Positions 39,843 to 54,450 of a DNA stretch of 64,000 nt are shown here, in pieces. Below the pieces are notes generated by a model. It was not told the DNA's origin, did no database searches, and worked only from the letters and a program-made list of their open reading frames with translations. The first letter of the stretch is position 1. Every line of letters begins with the position of its first letter. This DNA comes from Mytilus edulis (Eukaryota > Mollusca > Bivalvia > Mytilida > Mytilidae), in the NCBI RefSeq assembly GCF_963676685.1, contig NC_092344.1:87574749-87638748 (forward strand). Direction: 5' to 3'. Made by a program: the position numbers and the translations under genes.

Positions 39843-42800
39843 ATGAGTAGTCCAGAGCCCACAGAGGATTCCCAAGATGAGACAGAAGAGGAACCACAGA
39901 AATACACACAGCCATTGACTGCACTTCCTCCTAGAGTGGTACAACAAGAGGAAAGTCAGGTGGAGGTTTCAGCTAGTCCTGCATTCCAATGTCTTGACGA
40001 GGTTAGAATCTTTAAATTAGAGTTTTACAATTTCATTACAATTACAAGAGAACAAAATCGTCCATGTATTTTTACTTGTTACAGGATACCAAAAAAACCT
40101 ATAAAAAACCTTAAAGACTAAAATGACTAATCATGTTTGTGTTATACAAGGTGTATAAATTGGTGGTCCTTAGGTAAGTGTAGATTTGGTTAGTGTACTG
40201 CATTTACAGTATAATTTCCTTATCATTATAAAGCAGTACATTGTATTTTATATTCTTTATTTCTAGTTGTTTCAAGATGGTAAATTAACTGGAACAAGAC
40301 TGGCACATCTGAAAGCAAAGTACACAGATTTACATGAAACTCTGAAAAAGTGAGTACTTTTATTTTTATTTTTCGAAGATATGTCAATGTTTTGAATAAG
40401 TTACTTCAAAAATAGAAAAATTGGCTTTTGTAAAGTCTGTGGAATTTTTTTTATAATTATATAATTATTATCTACTTCAATTGTCTCCTAACTTGAGTTA
40501 AGGGCTGTTCCAGAATCAAACACATAGGGGTAGGTTATTTTAGACCCTGACCACTCAAAATTAAAAATTCTAAGAAAAATGTAACCACCCATATTTGATA
40601 ATTTTAAGTGTCTCAAATCTACTCCACCAACTACATGAACATTTTAGAACAGCCCAAAGAAAGATGGAATGTATAGCAAGACCATTTTCCAGAAAAGGAT
40701 AATTATTTTTTCTGACAGTTTTGTCTTGACAAGTTTTGAAGAAAAAAAATATTGATATTAACTTAATAATAAAAAAAACCCATTTCAAACAAACCCTAAA
40801 GGACTTATATTTTATTTCTGACATATTTAATGTGAATTGTTTTTATGGAAACTACAATATTTTTTTATAAAATTTGATTAAGTATTATAATTGTTTATAA
40901 TATGATCTTACTTCAACAGAACAAGAGATAATGAATCAAATTTACTGAAGCAGGCCAAAGAAGTACAAGTAGAACTTGAAAGGCAGAGGATAGAGCTGGA
41001 GAAGGCAGATAATTTACCAGATAAAACCTCTAATTCGGAAGTGGTCAATATCAGACGAGAAATCTTAAAAAGTGTAAATGCTAAAGATGAAATATTAGAC
41101 AGAGAATATCAGTTAAATTACAAATTTGAAACGTAAGTTCATATATAAAAAAAAGGAGTTGTTATGGTCCATGTGGTTATTGCTTTTTGTTTTGTTTTGT
41201 GTATATCATAAAATTTGCAGAGGCTTGAGTTGTAAATTGTGTTGCTTAGAGGACAATTAACCAAAGAAGATATATATTTTTTGTAACATCTTAAATGTTT
41301 ATGAATAATATGTTTAAACTGGGAGTTCTTTCCAGAACTTTTCAACCTAGAGAACTTTCCAAATCTGGAAAAGTCTAAACAGCATTTACAAACAATATTT
41401 CTTATCTCATTACAGTCTGACAGAAGAAAAGAAAATTCTGGAAAAAGAATTTGCAAGACTCCCAAAGCAAGGTGTAAGTAAACTTCTAACATCTATGATC
41501 TTTGATTTTGTTTTATGTTCATTTTGAAAACTTTCAAAAAGTGCATAGTTTGTGTCTCCATTTGTTTTATATTGGTAATTCAAAATGTGTCCTTAAATAT
41601 GGGAGGATAACAGAACAGATTAACTGCAAATTAAGCCTTTTGTTATTTTCACCTTTTAAACATGCCTTTAAGAAGGTTAAGCTGTATTCAGGCAAATATT
41701 GCTAACAGTACTCTCTGCAATATAAAAAACATGTAAAGAAAAACACCTTTTAAGCTACAGTATTCCAAACATGAAGACCATACAAATCCAGTTATAAATG
41801 TCAGAACTATACCCTAATCCAGGTTATATACAAAAGAAATAAAAGATTATAAGATATAAAAGAAGAATATGGTATATGAATACACTTGAAAACGTGATGT
41901 GAACTAAAAACAAAACATGAGGCATTGTTGGCAGAGTGGTTTAAGAAGTCCAAAATCTGTATCACTTGACAATCAACACTTGAAGGTTGTGAGTTTGAAT
42001 CCCACATGTGGCATGTGTACTCAAATCCCAATATTAATTTACAAGAATTGTCAGTTTTCCTACTAAAGGTCAGTGGTTCTCTCTGGGCACTCTGCTTGCC
42101 TCCACCAATAAAAACTGACAACCACATTATAGCACAATAGTTTTAAAAAATGGCATTAAACTTCAACTAATCAACAAATCAACACAAAACACACAGAATG
42201 TTAATTTGTTTCCTATCTTTAGCAATTTTATTTATAACACATCTTCTGATCAACTTATTTCATAAATCTTTTTTTCTTAGGAAACGGAGAAAAAGATCAA
42301 GGAACTTCAAGCAGCATGTGATGAAATTAAGAAAGAAATAATGCAAAGACAGATGGAAAATAAGTCTTTAAAAGAAGATTTAGAGGGGAACAATAGACAG
42401 ATTATAATAGATAAGAAGGATTTCGAAAAATTAGTAGATGAAATGGAAAAATTTAAGGTAGTTTATATATTAGATGTTTATCTGAGAAGTAAGAAATGTA
42501 CATAAAATTTATATTTTAATAATTTTTTACACCAGGAAGTATAAATTTTGACCCCTTCTCTGAATGTAACTTTAATCTGAATTTAGGATATCAAAGATTT
42601 TCATGCATTTGACATTTAGTGTGGGTTTAAAATATTCAGTTAACACACTCCAAACTACAAGGAAATTCACTTGAACAGGCTATTATTTGAACTTGGAATT
42701 ATTTTTAATTATAGAATTTGCATAATTTCTTGTGTTTAAATTTTTTAATAAATTCCACGTTTATTTGGTGTTATAATGTTTTGAGCGATTCATAACACTT

Positions 42801-45800
42801 TCCATACTATGTATTTTGGTAAGATAGTGTTGTGCGCGGCACAGTACATTCTATTGAAAATATACTATTTTCCTTGTAATAGAAAGTGTTGTGCGCAGCA
42901 CAGAACATTATAGTACAAAATAAACATGGAGTTTATTAAAAATTTCAATAAGAATTTAAGCAAATTCCATAATTAAAAATAATTCCAAGTTCAAATAATA
43001 GCTTGTTATGAATACTTTTTTGTACCATTGAATTAATGTTTGGTATTGTTGCAATAGTTTGTTATTTCTGCAATTGATAAGAAATAAATTGAAAATAGTT
43101 AGTATAGGTTTCAAAATATATAAGGATTTTGCTCTAACTTTATATACTGTACAGTTATATCCATCTAGGAGGTCCAATGAATGGATGCAGAATTTACATT
43201 TTGAAAGTTCTCAATATATACTAACATAAATTAATGTAAATTCTTTGTAGGGAGATCTTGTTCAAGTGAACTCAGTTCCTAACCAGTTAATGAAAGAGAA
43301 AGACAAATTACAGAGACAATTCAAGTAAGGAAATAATGTTTTTATATGAGATAATTTTATATCAATTCATAATACATAAGTTATTGGAAATTACATTAGG
43401 ATTATCTCCCCTTACTCAGTAATTGGCATTCACACCGCTGTTCTTTTAAGCTCACCTGGCCAGAAGGACCAAGTGAGCTTTTCTCACCACTTGGCATCCG
43501 GCATCAGGCGTCTGTCGTCATTTACTTTTACAAAAATTTTCTCCTCTGAAACTACTGAGCCAAATTTAACCACAATCATCATTGGGGGATCTAGTTTAAA
43601 AAAGTGTCCAGGACCCGGCCAACCAACAAAGATGGCCTCCATGGCTAAAAATAGAACATAGGGGTAAAATGTAGATTTTGGTTTTTGTTTATAACTCTGA
43701 AACCAAAGCATTTAGAGAAAATCTGACATCGAGTAAAATGGTTTATCAAGTCGAGATCTATCTGCCCTGAAATTTTCAGATGAATCGCACAACCGGTTGT
43801 TGGGTTGCTGTCCCTGAATTGTTAATTTTAAGGAAATTTTGTCGTTTTCGTTTATTATCTTGAATATTATTATAGATAGAGATAAACTGTAATCAGAAAT
43901 AATGTTTAGCAAAGTAAGATTTACAAATAAGTCAACATGACCAAAATGGTCAGTTGACCCCTTAAGGAGTTATTGCACTTTATAGTCTTTTTTTACCAAA
44001 TTTTTGTAATCTTCTACAAAAATCTTCTTCTCTAAAACAACATGGCCAAATTTAATCAGACTTAGCCACAATCATTATTAGGGTATGGCATTTAAAAAAT
44101 TGTGTGTGGTGACCCAGCCAACCAACCAAGCTGGCCACCATGGCTAAAAATAGAACATAGGGGTAAAATTTAGATTTTGGCTTATAACTCTGAAACCAAA
44201 GCATTTAGAGCAAATCTGACAGGGGTTAAAATGTTTATCAAATCAATATCTATCAGTCCTGAAATTTTCAGATGAATTTGACAACTGGTTGTTGGATTAC
44301 TGCTCCACAACTCGCTTTTTATACTGTAAGTTCATTTATTTTTTGTGGGTAATAATTTTCATGGATTGAGGAAAAATTAAACACCTAGATTTTATATGCA
44401 CTTGAATAAAAAGGATGTCTTTAATATGAAATTTTACAACAAAATTACATTTTATACTTTTTCTGTTTAATTCTTGTTAAGTAACAATTTGTCTGGAATT
44501 AATTATGACCATCCCATTTTACTCTAGTGAAATAGACAAGAGACAGAAAACTCTAGACACAGAGCATGAAACATTGAAAGACTCTCTGAAATTTTTTGCC
44601 AAAAAGAAGGAAGATTTAACAGATGAAAAATTTGAATTAGAAACAGAAGTTGAAAAGGGGAAATCCCTTGTCGATCAGAAGAATACTGAGGTCAATATGA
44701 TTTTGAAAGAGATTGAAGCTGCTAAAAATGAACAGGCTACACTGGAAGGGGACAAGTAAGTTTGATTACAGTAATAGATAATAAAACTGGTCTTACTCTT
44801 AGACTAACAAAGTTTTGCCCATGAAAAGTGGAATAAAGCAACTAAACTGGAAAAAATTGTTCAACATTAGTTATTAATTAGTATTACTACATGGCTGATT
44901 CAGTTTATATAACTTTATGCTGATTAAAAAAACACAAAATTCTGGCATGTGAATTGAATTATCATGTTAATTTAAAACTCATTATGAGTCCCCTTTTTAT
45001 GCCCCACCTATACCATAACATTGTTATGTAATACACTTTATTGCTTGTTAAACTTTGTAATTACTAAATGAGATTCATATTGCTTTTTGAAAATCCTATT
45101 TCCATTGACAAAATGTAATAAAGTTTGTTATTTACTGCAGGGGCACAATTGAAATGGGATTAAGACATATAATGTTGGAAAAAAAGAACCAACATGAAGC
45201 CCATGCCAGAAGGACCAGAGAGAAAGACAGAGATCTGAAAACATTAAAGAAAGCAGAGTTACAAGTTAAAGTAGCAGAAGAAAACTTACTTCATACCAGA
45301 TCTGTTAATGAGAAGACAAAATCACAGGTGCATAGAAAATTATTGATAACAATGCTTCTAGACTGAAGGGAAAAGTAAAATATGCTTACTATTTTAAAAA
45401 ATTTCCACTGTATGAAAAAATTGATCTCTGGCACATACTTAAAGCAAGGGAAAAAAATATCATACTTGAAATTTCTACAGAAAAAAGGGAAGTAATACAT
45501 TTAATTTGATTTTATATGAATATTTGGCTCATTTTAAATAAGTTGTAAATAAAATAGTAATGTGAATAGATTTAGGATTTAATTTATCAAACAATTTTTT
45601 ATATCAGATTTGAGATTTGATGATGTATTTATTAATAGGTACAGAAGATATGTTGGGATTCGTTTAAGTTTCATATAGTGTAGGACTGTATCTATGTGAC
45701 ATGTACAACAAATTATAACGACATCAATCTTGAAATTGAACAAATAACAATTCTTTTAATAGGTTGAATCTTTACCGAAGGATGATGGGTCAATATCAAA

Positions 45801-48800
45801 GAAGAAAGCTGATTTAGCAAAAGAAGTTGAAATGGTCAAAGTTTCTCTTGCAAAACATGTAAGCATTAACGTTGGTAGTAGATCATCTTGATTTTGTAAA
45901 TAAATGGTTTCCTGAATTTTTATACGACAGCAAAAAAAGTTTTGAGTCGTATAATGGTATCATGTCGTCTGCATCGTCCGAAAACTCATTAAGTTTCCGA
46001 ACAATAACTGTAGATTTAGTGAATGGATCTCTATAAATTTTTACCAGAAGGTTTAATACCACTAAAGGAAGGTTGGGATTGATGTTGGGGGTTATGGTCC
46101 CAATATTTAAGGAATTAGGGGCCAAAAAGGGGGTCCAAAATAACCATTTTTGTAGTTTTCAAACAATAACTTGTGTTTAAGTTGATGAATCTCTCTGCAA
46201 TTATACCACAAGTTTCCATACCATTAAGGGATGGTTAGTAATGACTTTGGGGGGTTTTGGCTCAAAATGTTTTGGACTAAGGGGCAAAAAAAACGGGGAG
46301 ACTAGGTTTTTCTGGTCAACGGACCATTAAGACAATTAAAAAGCAGTGAAAGGGAGGTAATTCAAAAACAGTTAATAAACAATGTTTGGTATGTTCGAAT
46401 TTACTTCCCTTACACTACTTGTAAATTATATATAAAGAAATGTCAGGTTTTGGACTTATTGCAAAAAAAAAAGGGGGGTGGTAGAAGTTTTCTCTAATTC
46501 CAAATTTTTGAAAAGTTTGAAGAAGAAATCTTTAATTGCACAATATATCATAATAGATTTGGAAGATCTTGACATTTGTTTTATGTCAGAAACTCATATT
46601 ATGTGAAGAATTTGATCACAATCCAAATTAGAGCTGTATCAAGCTTGAATGTTGTGTCCATACTTGCCCCAACTGTTCAGGGTTCTACCACTGCGGTCGT
46701 ATCAAGCTGCACCTGGGAGCACCTGGTAAGATAATACACATGTAATGAAATTTTATAAAACTTTTTAAGTATGATTAAAATAATGCGTTGTATTGTATTT
46801 TATATTCTAAGAAATATAGATATATATTAATAGAGGAATATTGATTCTAACTTACAGAATATTAATATGATGTTAAATGAAAAAGGAGTTGAAAATTGGT
46901 TAAAGTTATGTTTTTCATGAAACATGTTTGTTTTAAAGACTGTTTTTTGTAATCATAAACTTACATTACTTTTTTATAGAACAAAGTAACAACAGATAAA
47001 CACATAGCATTAGAAACTAGTGCAGCACAGGAGCAGGCATTGTTGTATGAACAGAGTGATCTGAGGATTGAAGTTGTTGAACTTAACCGTTTAGCAGCTA
47101 TCAAGGTAAGACTGTACCTATAACTATGATTTGTTCATAGTGAGTAGCTTAATCTAAGACAAAGCATGATATTCAGTTATAGATAGATATAGATACTTGT
47201 TGAGGATTCTCTTATAGTTTTGATCTGTAATGTATTTCTCACATCATGAGTTTTCTCATAACACACTGTAAGAAATATGATATAAATATTTAGTGAAATG
47301 AATATTTGTGTTAATTTGGTTGGCCTATCTTGCAGTGTGATACACAATTGTGATATTTTCATTGGCTATACTCTAGGTCATTGATGTCTATTAAGGTAAC
47401 AATTGACTACCGTTTCTTCTTGGCAACAGAAAAATGTGATTTTTTTCATGGATGTACAAAGCACTCACATTTTTCACCTGAAAATATTTTGTTTTACTTT
47501 TCATTAGGCTGATGAAAGAGAACAGAAAGCAAGAGATTTTATGAGGGCAGAAATAAGATTCCACAAAGCAGAGGAAGATCTACAAACAAAAGATTTACAA
47601 ATAGCTGATCATAGAAAGAAAGAAAAAGAAATGGAAACCAAGTAAGTTTAATTCTGTATTTTTTTTTTTTAATTTATGTATTGCAAATTAGTTTATAGCT
47701 AGTTTGAAATATGATTAAAGCGAATTAAACATGACAATATGTAAAACCAGACAAAACAAATTATGGTTGTATTTTAAAGATTTTGTTTTCAGTTTAAAAA
47801 AATTCAACTACTGCTCTGGATACAATTTAAATGTAAAAAATTATCTACATAAACATGTCAAGAAAAATATGTGGCTTAAAATGGTTGTTTCAATGTTAAA
47901 TGGGGCCAATAAAGCTATTTTAAGAATGAGGCACCTAAAAAAGACAAATATTACAAGGAAAGATTACACACCATGCTTTTGTCTCTCCATAACATAGTTA
48001 TTAAAAAATGCACATGATATTTATTTGTATTTTTTTCAGGTTGAAAGAATTTGCAAAGTTGTATGATGTGATAAAAAATGAGAGAAATAAATGTGTAAAT
48101 TTAATACAAACAAGTACACAGAAAGCTGCAGAAATGAAAGAGAAAATCAAAATGTTACAGAATGAGATAGAGATCTTACGTCACACAGTCAACGATAAGG
48201 ATAAGTAAGTTACTTCTTATTATTTCAATAGCTGATGTTTAGTCTCATCTATTGGTAAACTGTTCACATGAAATTGCATACACACAAAAAGAATTTGTTT
48301 ATTGCCCGGTTTTGGCTATACTTTTTTTACCCCTCTTTTTTGAATTATAGCTCTTTATCTTTTTAATAAGCTTGGAATTTCAAATATATTGCCATCGAGC
48401 ATCCCTTAAGAAACATTAATTGTTGAAATATGCATCTGCTGCAAAAAATAAGTACTGTTAATGTTATTACTAACAGCTATTTAAGAGATAATTATATTTT
48501 AATGAATTTAAACTGATATTTTATTGTTTTAGGATCCTACAAAACCAAAGGCTAAAGCACATGACCAATATTGTCAAGAGAGACAGCTTGTTAAATGAGT
48601 TATCTAAACAGAAGGCTGTATACATGGAAATGAAGGCACAACAAGATCAACAGAAAATGGACATGTCTAAACTAAATATGATGATCAACCAGGGAGAGGA
48701 AGAAAGTACCAGACTCAGAGACATGTATTCTAAGGAACTGAAAAAGAGGAATGATAGGTAAACATTTTTGAAATTGACCTTTTTCGTATTTGATAAACAT

Positions 48801-51800
48801 AAATTGATATAATTTTAATTAATTTAGGGTAGAACTATTCAATAATTATATGTATGCATGTGAGGGTTATGCACTACATGATATTTTTTTCTCAGAGTAA
48901 TAGGGTGTAAGTAAATATGATTCTGTTATGAATGAAAAAAATTGTGGTTGGGAATACAAATAAGTGTTGTTCAACCCCCTCTCTTATTTTTCCTTGAACA
49001 GCGTGTCCAATACATTCAAACAGGCACATTATTAAGCAATAGTTTGTTTAGAGTTACTTTAAAGTTATATTAAGGGTAAGATTGGTTCTAAGAAACAATA
49101 TTTGGAAAAGATAAAGACCGTGTATAAAGTAACTATTTTGTTTTTGTAGTATTAGGGTTGATTACAGCTTAAGAAAGCTAAACATTTGTTAGATTTGAAT
49201 TAAGATACTGAGGGATTGTTTTGTTCAGTTTGTATGTGTAATATCAGATAAATAATGCATCTCTTTTTTAGAGGGTTAAAGTTGATTCAGATAGAGGAAG
49301 AGGTGGCAACATTCTATGAAAAAGTCAATATTGAAGGTAACTATATTTGAAATGCCCCACCTACGATAGTAGAGGGGCATTATGTTTTCTGTGTGGGTCT
49401 GTTCTTCCGTCTGTTTGTCTGTCTGTTCGTTCATCTGTCTGTCTGTCCCCCTTCAAGTTAAAGTTTTTGGTCAAGGTAGTTTTTGATGAAGTTGAAGTCC
49501 AATCCACTTGAAACTTAGTACACATGTTCCCTATGATATGATCTTTCTAATTTTAATGCCAAATTAGAGTTTTTACCCCAATTTCACAGTCCACTGAACA
49601 TAGAAAATGATAGTGCGAGTGGGGCATCTGTGTACTTGGGACACATTCTTGTTTATACATGAAATAATCAGATAAAGTGGTAAAATTGCCAATGCTACAA
49701 CTATCCACCAAAGTTCAAATGACATAGATTTCCCCAGCTATAGATCACTGTACAGCCTTCAACAATGAGAAATAAAAATAGTAACCTATTAAAGGCCAAG
49801 ACATGACAAAATGTTAAAATTCAGCATATTTTCAATGGTTTACATTTTTTAAAATAAATATTTATTACATACGAAGGTATTTATTCATTGTGTACTGTGA
49901 TTTGATGTTTTAGAAAATTGTTAAATGTAAGTCCTGTGCTTTAATAAGATTAGAAAATTACTTTTTAAACTTTCGTCTATATTCTATGAAAAATTAAGTA
50001 CAAAACACTAAACTTGCAAGTTGACATTTATATTCCTTCTTAATCTACTTTATAATGCATGTACTATATCTAATAATTTTACAGATCAGTTAATTAGGAA
50101 TGGCAATGTTGAACTACAAACAAGAGAAGAAGAGATCAGATTCTTAAATATGCAAATGAGTGAGGATAAAAGGTCAATAGAATTACTTAGGAAAATGGTA
50201 CCACAAAAACGGGCATTAGAACAAGAAAGAGAAATATTACAAATGCAGGTAAATGAAATATATAAATGATTTTGTTTGACAGATTAAGATAAAAAACGCA
50301 AAAATGCTACAATTATTATAACTCCTATTTAGATTGACAGTTCAAAAGACTTAAACAGTGTATTACTTTTGAAAGTACATTTTAAAGTATTCTGATTTTT
50401 CTAGAGATAAAGGTTGGATTTTTTTCAGTATAGGAAGGATAATGGATTAATAAATGAAAACTGTATTCATTCATCGAAAAATATTTAAAAAAATAATCTA
50501 AACACTAAAAAAAAAAATACATATCTAATATAAATAATAAATTACCTGAATATTACAAAAAGTTACAAGACTAATGTGATGTTAATTAAAACTATGTACA
50601 TCTTGTTCATAAATTGGGCATGTTTTTTTTATCAGTTGGAGCAGTGTCAAGAAAGAATGGTAGAATTATTTAAAGAATTAGAAGATCCAAAGAATGTAGA
50701 CAGAGTTCGATACTTAGAGGGCAAAGATCCAACACCAACAGAACTCCATGAGAAAATTGAAGGGGTAACTCATTTTATATATGTCTGCAATTGTTATAAA
50801 TTTCTGTTCAACCGCTGCAGTATGTTTTTGTTTTTGTTCCATTTCTCAGAAGTCCTTGATGAATGCATAAATTTTCAACTTTTTTATATGGTACAACATC
50901 ACATAAAGGTCATCATCACCTGTTTTTATGCAAAAAAGGTACTTGTTATAATTTTGCATTTTGCTCTCGTCATATACCCATCAAATGGCATAAAAAAACA
51001 ATCAAATTCTTTTTTAGAACTTTTAATTCTTCATCTTTAGAGTCATTGAACCAATGACTCCGAGCACTCAAGGCTAGCATGCTATTGAAAAATGATGCTG
51101 TATCACTTAATTCTCATTTAACTGTCATCCTAAATATGCATTAGACTTAAGATGGAAATGTGATAGTGTGAGTGAGGGGGAGGGGGGGGCATGGACAAAT
51201 ACTCTTGTTGAAGTTTTGTCAATGCATGATTTGATAGTTATAATAAACAAGTATTGAACACTCCATTTGATTAAACAGCAGTTAAACTCTGCAATGCATA
51301 AATTCCATCCACTTTGAATATATATGTTGTAAGAAAAGTGTGGGTTTTTTTTGCAGCTGGAAATGAGATTAGCAGAAAAGGAAGAACACTTATTAGAAAA
51401 AGATTTAATATTTGAACAAGTAACAAGATTAGCTGAAAGAGTAAAGAAGAAAGCAGAATCTGGCAAAGAAGATACATTAGAACTTGCCAAGAAGGTATTC
51501 TATGATTTTATTATTTCTGTTGATCTTAGTATTTCAAATGCATGGAACTGGTGTAGAACAACAAACTAATAATTTAAAAATCATACAAAAACAAATTCTT
51601 GATTTATTGAAATATCAGCTTAAATATCATTTAAGATTCAAGGATCAGTTCACAAATCATGTGTGTTCACTTTGAAATTTGATTTGCTTTAGATATAAAA
51701 TATATTATAAAAAAGGAGATGTTGTTTGAAAACTAATGAGACAAATATTCACCAGACACCAAGGCCGAGTTCACTTGAAACTCTCGAGTTAACTTTACTT

Positions 51801-53332
51801 ACTCGGGTTTCAACAAAACGATTTTACTTGAACCACTTGAGTTAACCCCTCGTACCCTGGTTCCAACCCTCACGGAGCCAGGGTTAAACTCGAGAAACTC
51901 TTGAATGACGTCAAACCAATGAGAATATTTTATTTTTTATGCTTGGTCAGGACCTTACCCTAGAGTTACTTAGAGATGTTCCGAATATCAACTCTAGTGC
52001 GTTCACGTGATAATCTATTAACTCTGAAGTCGATTGAAGAGTTTCAAGTGAACTCGGCCCAAATGATGTAGATGTAAGCAACTGGTATTAAACTACTTTT
52101 AAGGGGAAGTAATAAGTGTCTAAAGAACCATTAGTTATTAAACTTTGTTGCTTGAAGTATTGACCTCAGCATTGTAAGAAATTAATGTTGTTAAGATAAG
52201 TTGTGAGTTTTCTGTCCATATATTTTTTTTTGAGTGAATTAGTTTTTTTTTGGTTTTTTTTAATAATTGTTCTTAAAAACCACCTGAAGTAAAATGAATT
52301 ATTATCTGACAGCTATTTTTTAAGGAAAGGTAAAATGCTAATCTTCTGAGTTGTATTTTTAATATGAAATTATTCCATTACACAGGTGAATGATTTACAA
52401 GCAAAAATAAAAGAAACAACAAGAAAAATGATGGCAATGGTGTCAGAACTATCAATGAATCAAGCTAATGCTTTAAAACTTCAACAAAATTTAAAAGAAA
52501 AAGAGGCTGAATTAGAACAATGTTATATTAGAATGGAGAAAGGAGAACCCCCTAATGATGATTATGAGAGAGCATGGCTTCGGATGTTACGTGATGGAGA
52601 AATACGACAGAGAGATAAAGAAGAAATCAGATTGGTGTGTACATTAATTTTATTTTCTTCTTTCAAATAGACTTTGCTTTTAAAGGGGTTACTATTTTTT
52701 AATGAATTTAAAAGTCGACTGATGTGTAAATGACAAATGATGTATAAAATTAGATAAATTAGGGTTGAGTTAAGAGAAAGCATATTTTTTTCCACCATTT
52801 TATCTTACTTGCCAAAAAGATTATGTTCTGCTTTTCATGCATATTTTTGAAAAAAGACAACCACTATCAATTATGTTTGATTACGAATGCCTTTTGACCA
52901 TAATAAGAACTTCTTGAAAAGTTATGAGGAAGGATTGTAGTCAATACTATAAGTAAATGATGATATGAGTTGAATGTCAATATTTCAAGAAAACTTCCAC
53001 ACATGCTATTTAATTGAAAAAGAAGCAAAGTTACAGTATACTTTGCAAAAATGACACCTTTATTAATTGTATAAAAATAAGCTTTGTTTTATCATGTTTT
53101 CTAATTTTCCTTTCCAATTATTTTACAGCAAGAAGATGAAGAAGAACAATATAAAATTGCTGGAGGAGTTACAACAACAGCAGAACCTCGTCCTAATGCC
53201 TATATACCTGATGATGATAGTGAATTACCTATTCCTCGACCGTATGGCAAACATGCTCCATTTAAACCGTCAGAGCCTGGCTCTACAATGAGACATGTTA
53301 GAAAACCTATTCCCAAACCTATTGAAATTTAG
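39843..53332 (+). CDS. CCDC146: Coiled-coil domain-containing protein 146
   Basis: This is a long coiled-coil protein of centrioles and motile cilia/flagella, equivalent to MBO2 of green algae. Coding exons: 39843-40001, 40267-40349, 40920-41132, 41416-41473, 42281-42457, 43251-43324, 44528-44755, 45141-45327, 45763-45858, 46980-47105, 47508-47641, 48040-48204, 48533-48757, 49272-49336, 50085-50248, 50636-50764, 51357-51494, 52386-52634, 53129-53332. They total 2874 nt and 957 residues (human about 955), in frame throughout. After an acidic, disordered first 50 residues, nearly everything is Lys/Glu/Gln-rich heptad sequence. Diagnostic are [20 protein letters not shown] near the start of the coil and the non-coiled tail [20 protein letters not shown] ending in KPIEI. 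Introns carry a SINE, MITEs and dispersed repeats; none disturbs an exon. Confidence 0.93.
40502..40655. mobile_element. 154-bp MITE, relative of 10273-10461
   Basis: GGGCTGTTCCAG on the left and the complement GGGCTGTTCTA on the right share the end sequence of the SEC61A-intron MITE. Flanks are TAA and AAA, an imperfect target duplication. It lies in the second CCDC146 intron. Confidence 0.55.
41919..42190 (+). mobile_element. tRNA-derived SINE
   Basis: A-box-like TGGCAGAGTGG (41929-41939) and B-box-like GAGTTTGAATCC (41991-42002) are about 50 nt apart, as in a pol III promoter. They are followed by a conserved central part (GTGGTTCTCTCTGGGCACTC ... CTCCACCAATAAAAACTGAC) and a 3' end GGCATTAAACTTCAACTAATC. 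This plan fits V-type SINEs such as RUDI of molluscs. The assignment is from memory of the family. It lies in a CCDC146 intron. Confidence 0.65.
42679..43002. mobile_element. 324-bp foldback element in a CCDC146 intron
   Basis: GCTATTATTTGAACTTGGAA at the left is mirrored exactly at the right, giving arms of about 43 bp with one mismatch. The middle holds two copies of GTGTTGTGCGC(G/A)(G)CACAG, near 42830 and 42888. No target duplication is obvious. Confidence 0.65.
43449..44315 (+). repeat. AGCTCACC-type dispersed repeat, 3'-truncated copy
   Basis: It begins AGCTCACCTGGCC and shows nearly two of the 500-bp units found at 16827-18094 (CTCTGAAACTACTGAGCC at 43540, CTTCTTCTCTAAAACAAC at 44023). 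It stops before the family end GACACAGGCTC. It lies in a CCDC146 intron. Confidence 0.6.
45917..46704 (+). mobile_element. TATACGACCGC-type TIR element, copy B (internally deleted)
   Basis: It starts TTTTATACGACAGCAAAA and ends CTGCGGTCGTAT. Both terminal blocks match copy A (GATCACAATCCAAATTAGAG near 46613 and 16677), but the centre is shorter. It lies in the CCDC146 intron 45859-46979. Confidence 0.6.
49353..49655 (+). repeat. Dispersed repeat, TGCCCCACCTACGATAGTAG type
   Basis: It starts AATGCCCCACCTACGATAGT, passes a TCTGT/CTGTCTGT-rich tract and ends GAGTGGGGCATCTGTGTACT with GGGACACATTCTTGTTT. I recall similar sequence from several bivalve genomes. It follows closely on a CCDC146 exon. 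A fragment (ATGCCCCACCTATACCATAA) is at 44999. Confidence 0.5.
51763..52059. mobile_element. 297-bp MITE, CAA duplication
   Basis: GGCCGAGTTCACTTGAAACT is matched exactly by its complement at the right end. CAA flanks both sides (51760-51762 and 52060-52062). The interior repeats CTCGAGTTAAC and CCAGGGTT palindromic words. Ends are similar to the element at 701-1002, suggesting a PIF/Harbinger relation. It lies in a CCDC146 intron. Confidence 0.75.
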
Positions 53333-54450
53333 TACATTTTTATACTTGTTGATATTTATTAAGTCTGTGATACATATATTTTCTTTTTCTGTGATGCAAT
53401 CTTTAACCTGAATTAAGTATCTCCATTTGTCTAATGTAAAGTTATTGACAATCAGTGGAGTATAAATGGGGAATTTTTTTATTAAAAAAGTTGTTATCTA
53501 TAAAGTGTAAACAAAAATTGAAGCAAAAGTAAATCTTTTCATTGAAATGTTTATGATTATGAACTATTTGATAAGAAAGTAATGTGTAAAACCTATAAAA
53601 GATTTGTCACACTCTTATGTTTACACTTACCTGTTTATATTTTACATCTGTTATTGTCATTACTGTTCCCAGCCTTAAGGCTAGAATAAGATGCAGTTTT
53701 ATATTTTTGTCAGTAACAAACATTTTGTATTTCCTATATGATATACTAAAGTGCCTGATGCTTTATGTCATTCCTATATATACTTCTTTTTATGTGCCTC
53801 AACATGGAACATATTTAAAAATCAATTTGTAAGTATAAATGATTTTAAAATATCTTCTAAAAATGTACAAATCCGACTATTTTAATAAACCATCTGCAAT
53901 CTGTGGCCTTATATTTTGAGAGAAAAAATATTTTTAATAAACTATTTTATAATACTTTTTCCTACTGATAAGTATGTGAAATGTACAATACAGAATTATT
54001 TATTATAAGTCATCTCATGTATAACCAAATACATAAATGAACCTGTATTGAAAACAAGATAATAGTTAAATTGTTTTGTTCGGTCTTTATTCCTCATTCA
54101 ATAATCATCAGCCAGTTTTGTATTGGAAGATTTTTTAATGGATTTTTTGTTAATGGTACAAACAACAACTGACAACTTTAATAGTTCTGATATCAAACTG
54201 ACAAGTAAATGGTGCTTTTTTACTTTTCTTTTCTTTACTCTAATAAAAATTCCGTCCATAATGTTTACATATAGTTTATTTACGTTTCAAATAAGAAAAT
54301 ATATGTTTTTTATGTAATAACTTTTTTTTAATAAACTATGAAATAATATTATTTGTTATGATATTCGGGAAATCCAGTTGCCTCTGTTTAAAGTTCATTT
54401 ATTCAGAGGAAAAGAATTTATAAATATTGTACTTGTAATGTACAAATAAA
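53333..54450 (+). other. CCDC146 3' UTR with candidate poly(A) signals
   Basis: AT-rich, no competing gene. Several AATAAA or similar hexamers occur; the last clear one is at 54445-54450 (TACAAATAAAGACG). Earlier signals near 53884 and 53936 (AATAAAC) could be used instead. Confidence 0.4.

Noticed and set aside
42679..43002. GTGTTGTGCGCRGCACAG repeats as a possible regulatory site
   Set aside because: They lie inside a foldback element with no sign of use by CCDC146, so I treat them as part of the element.
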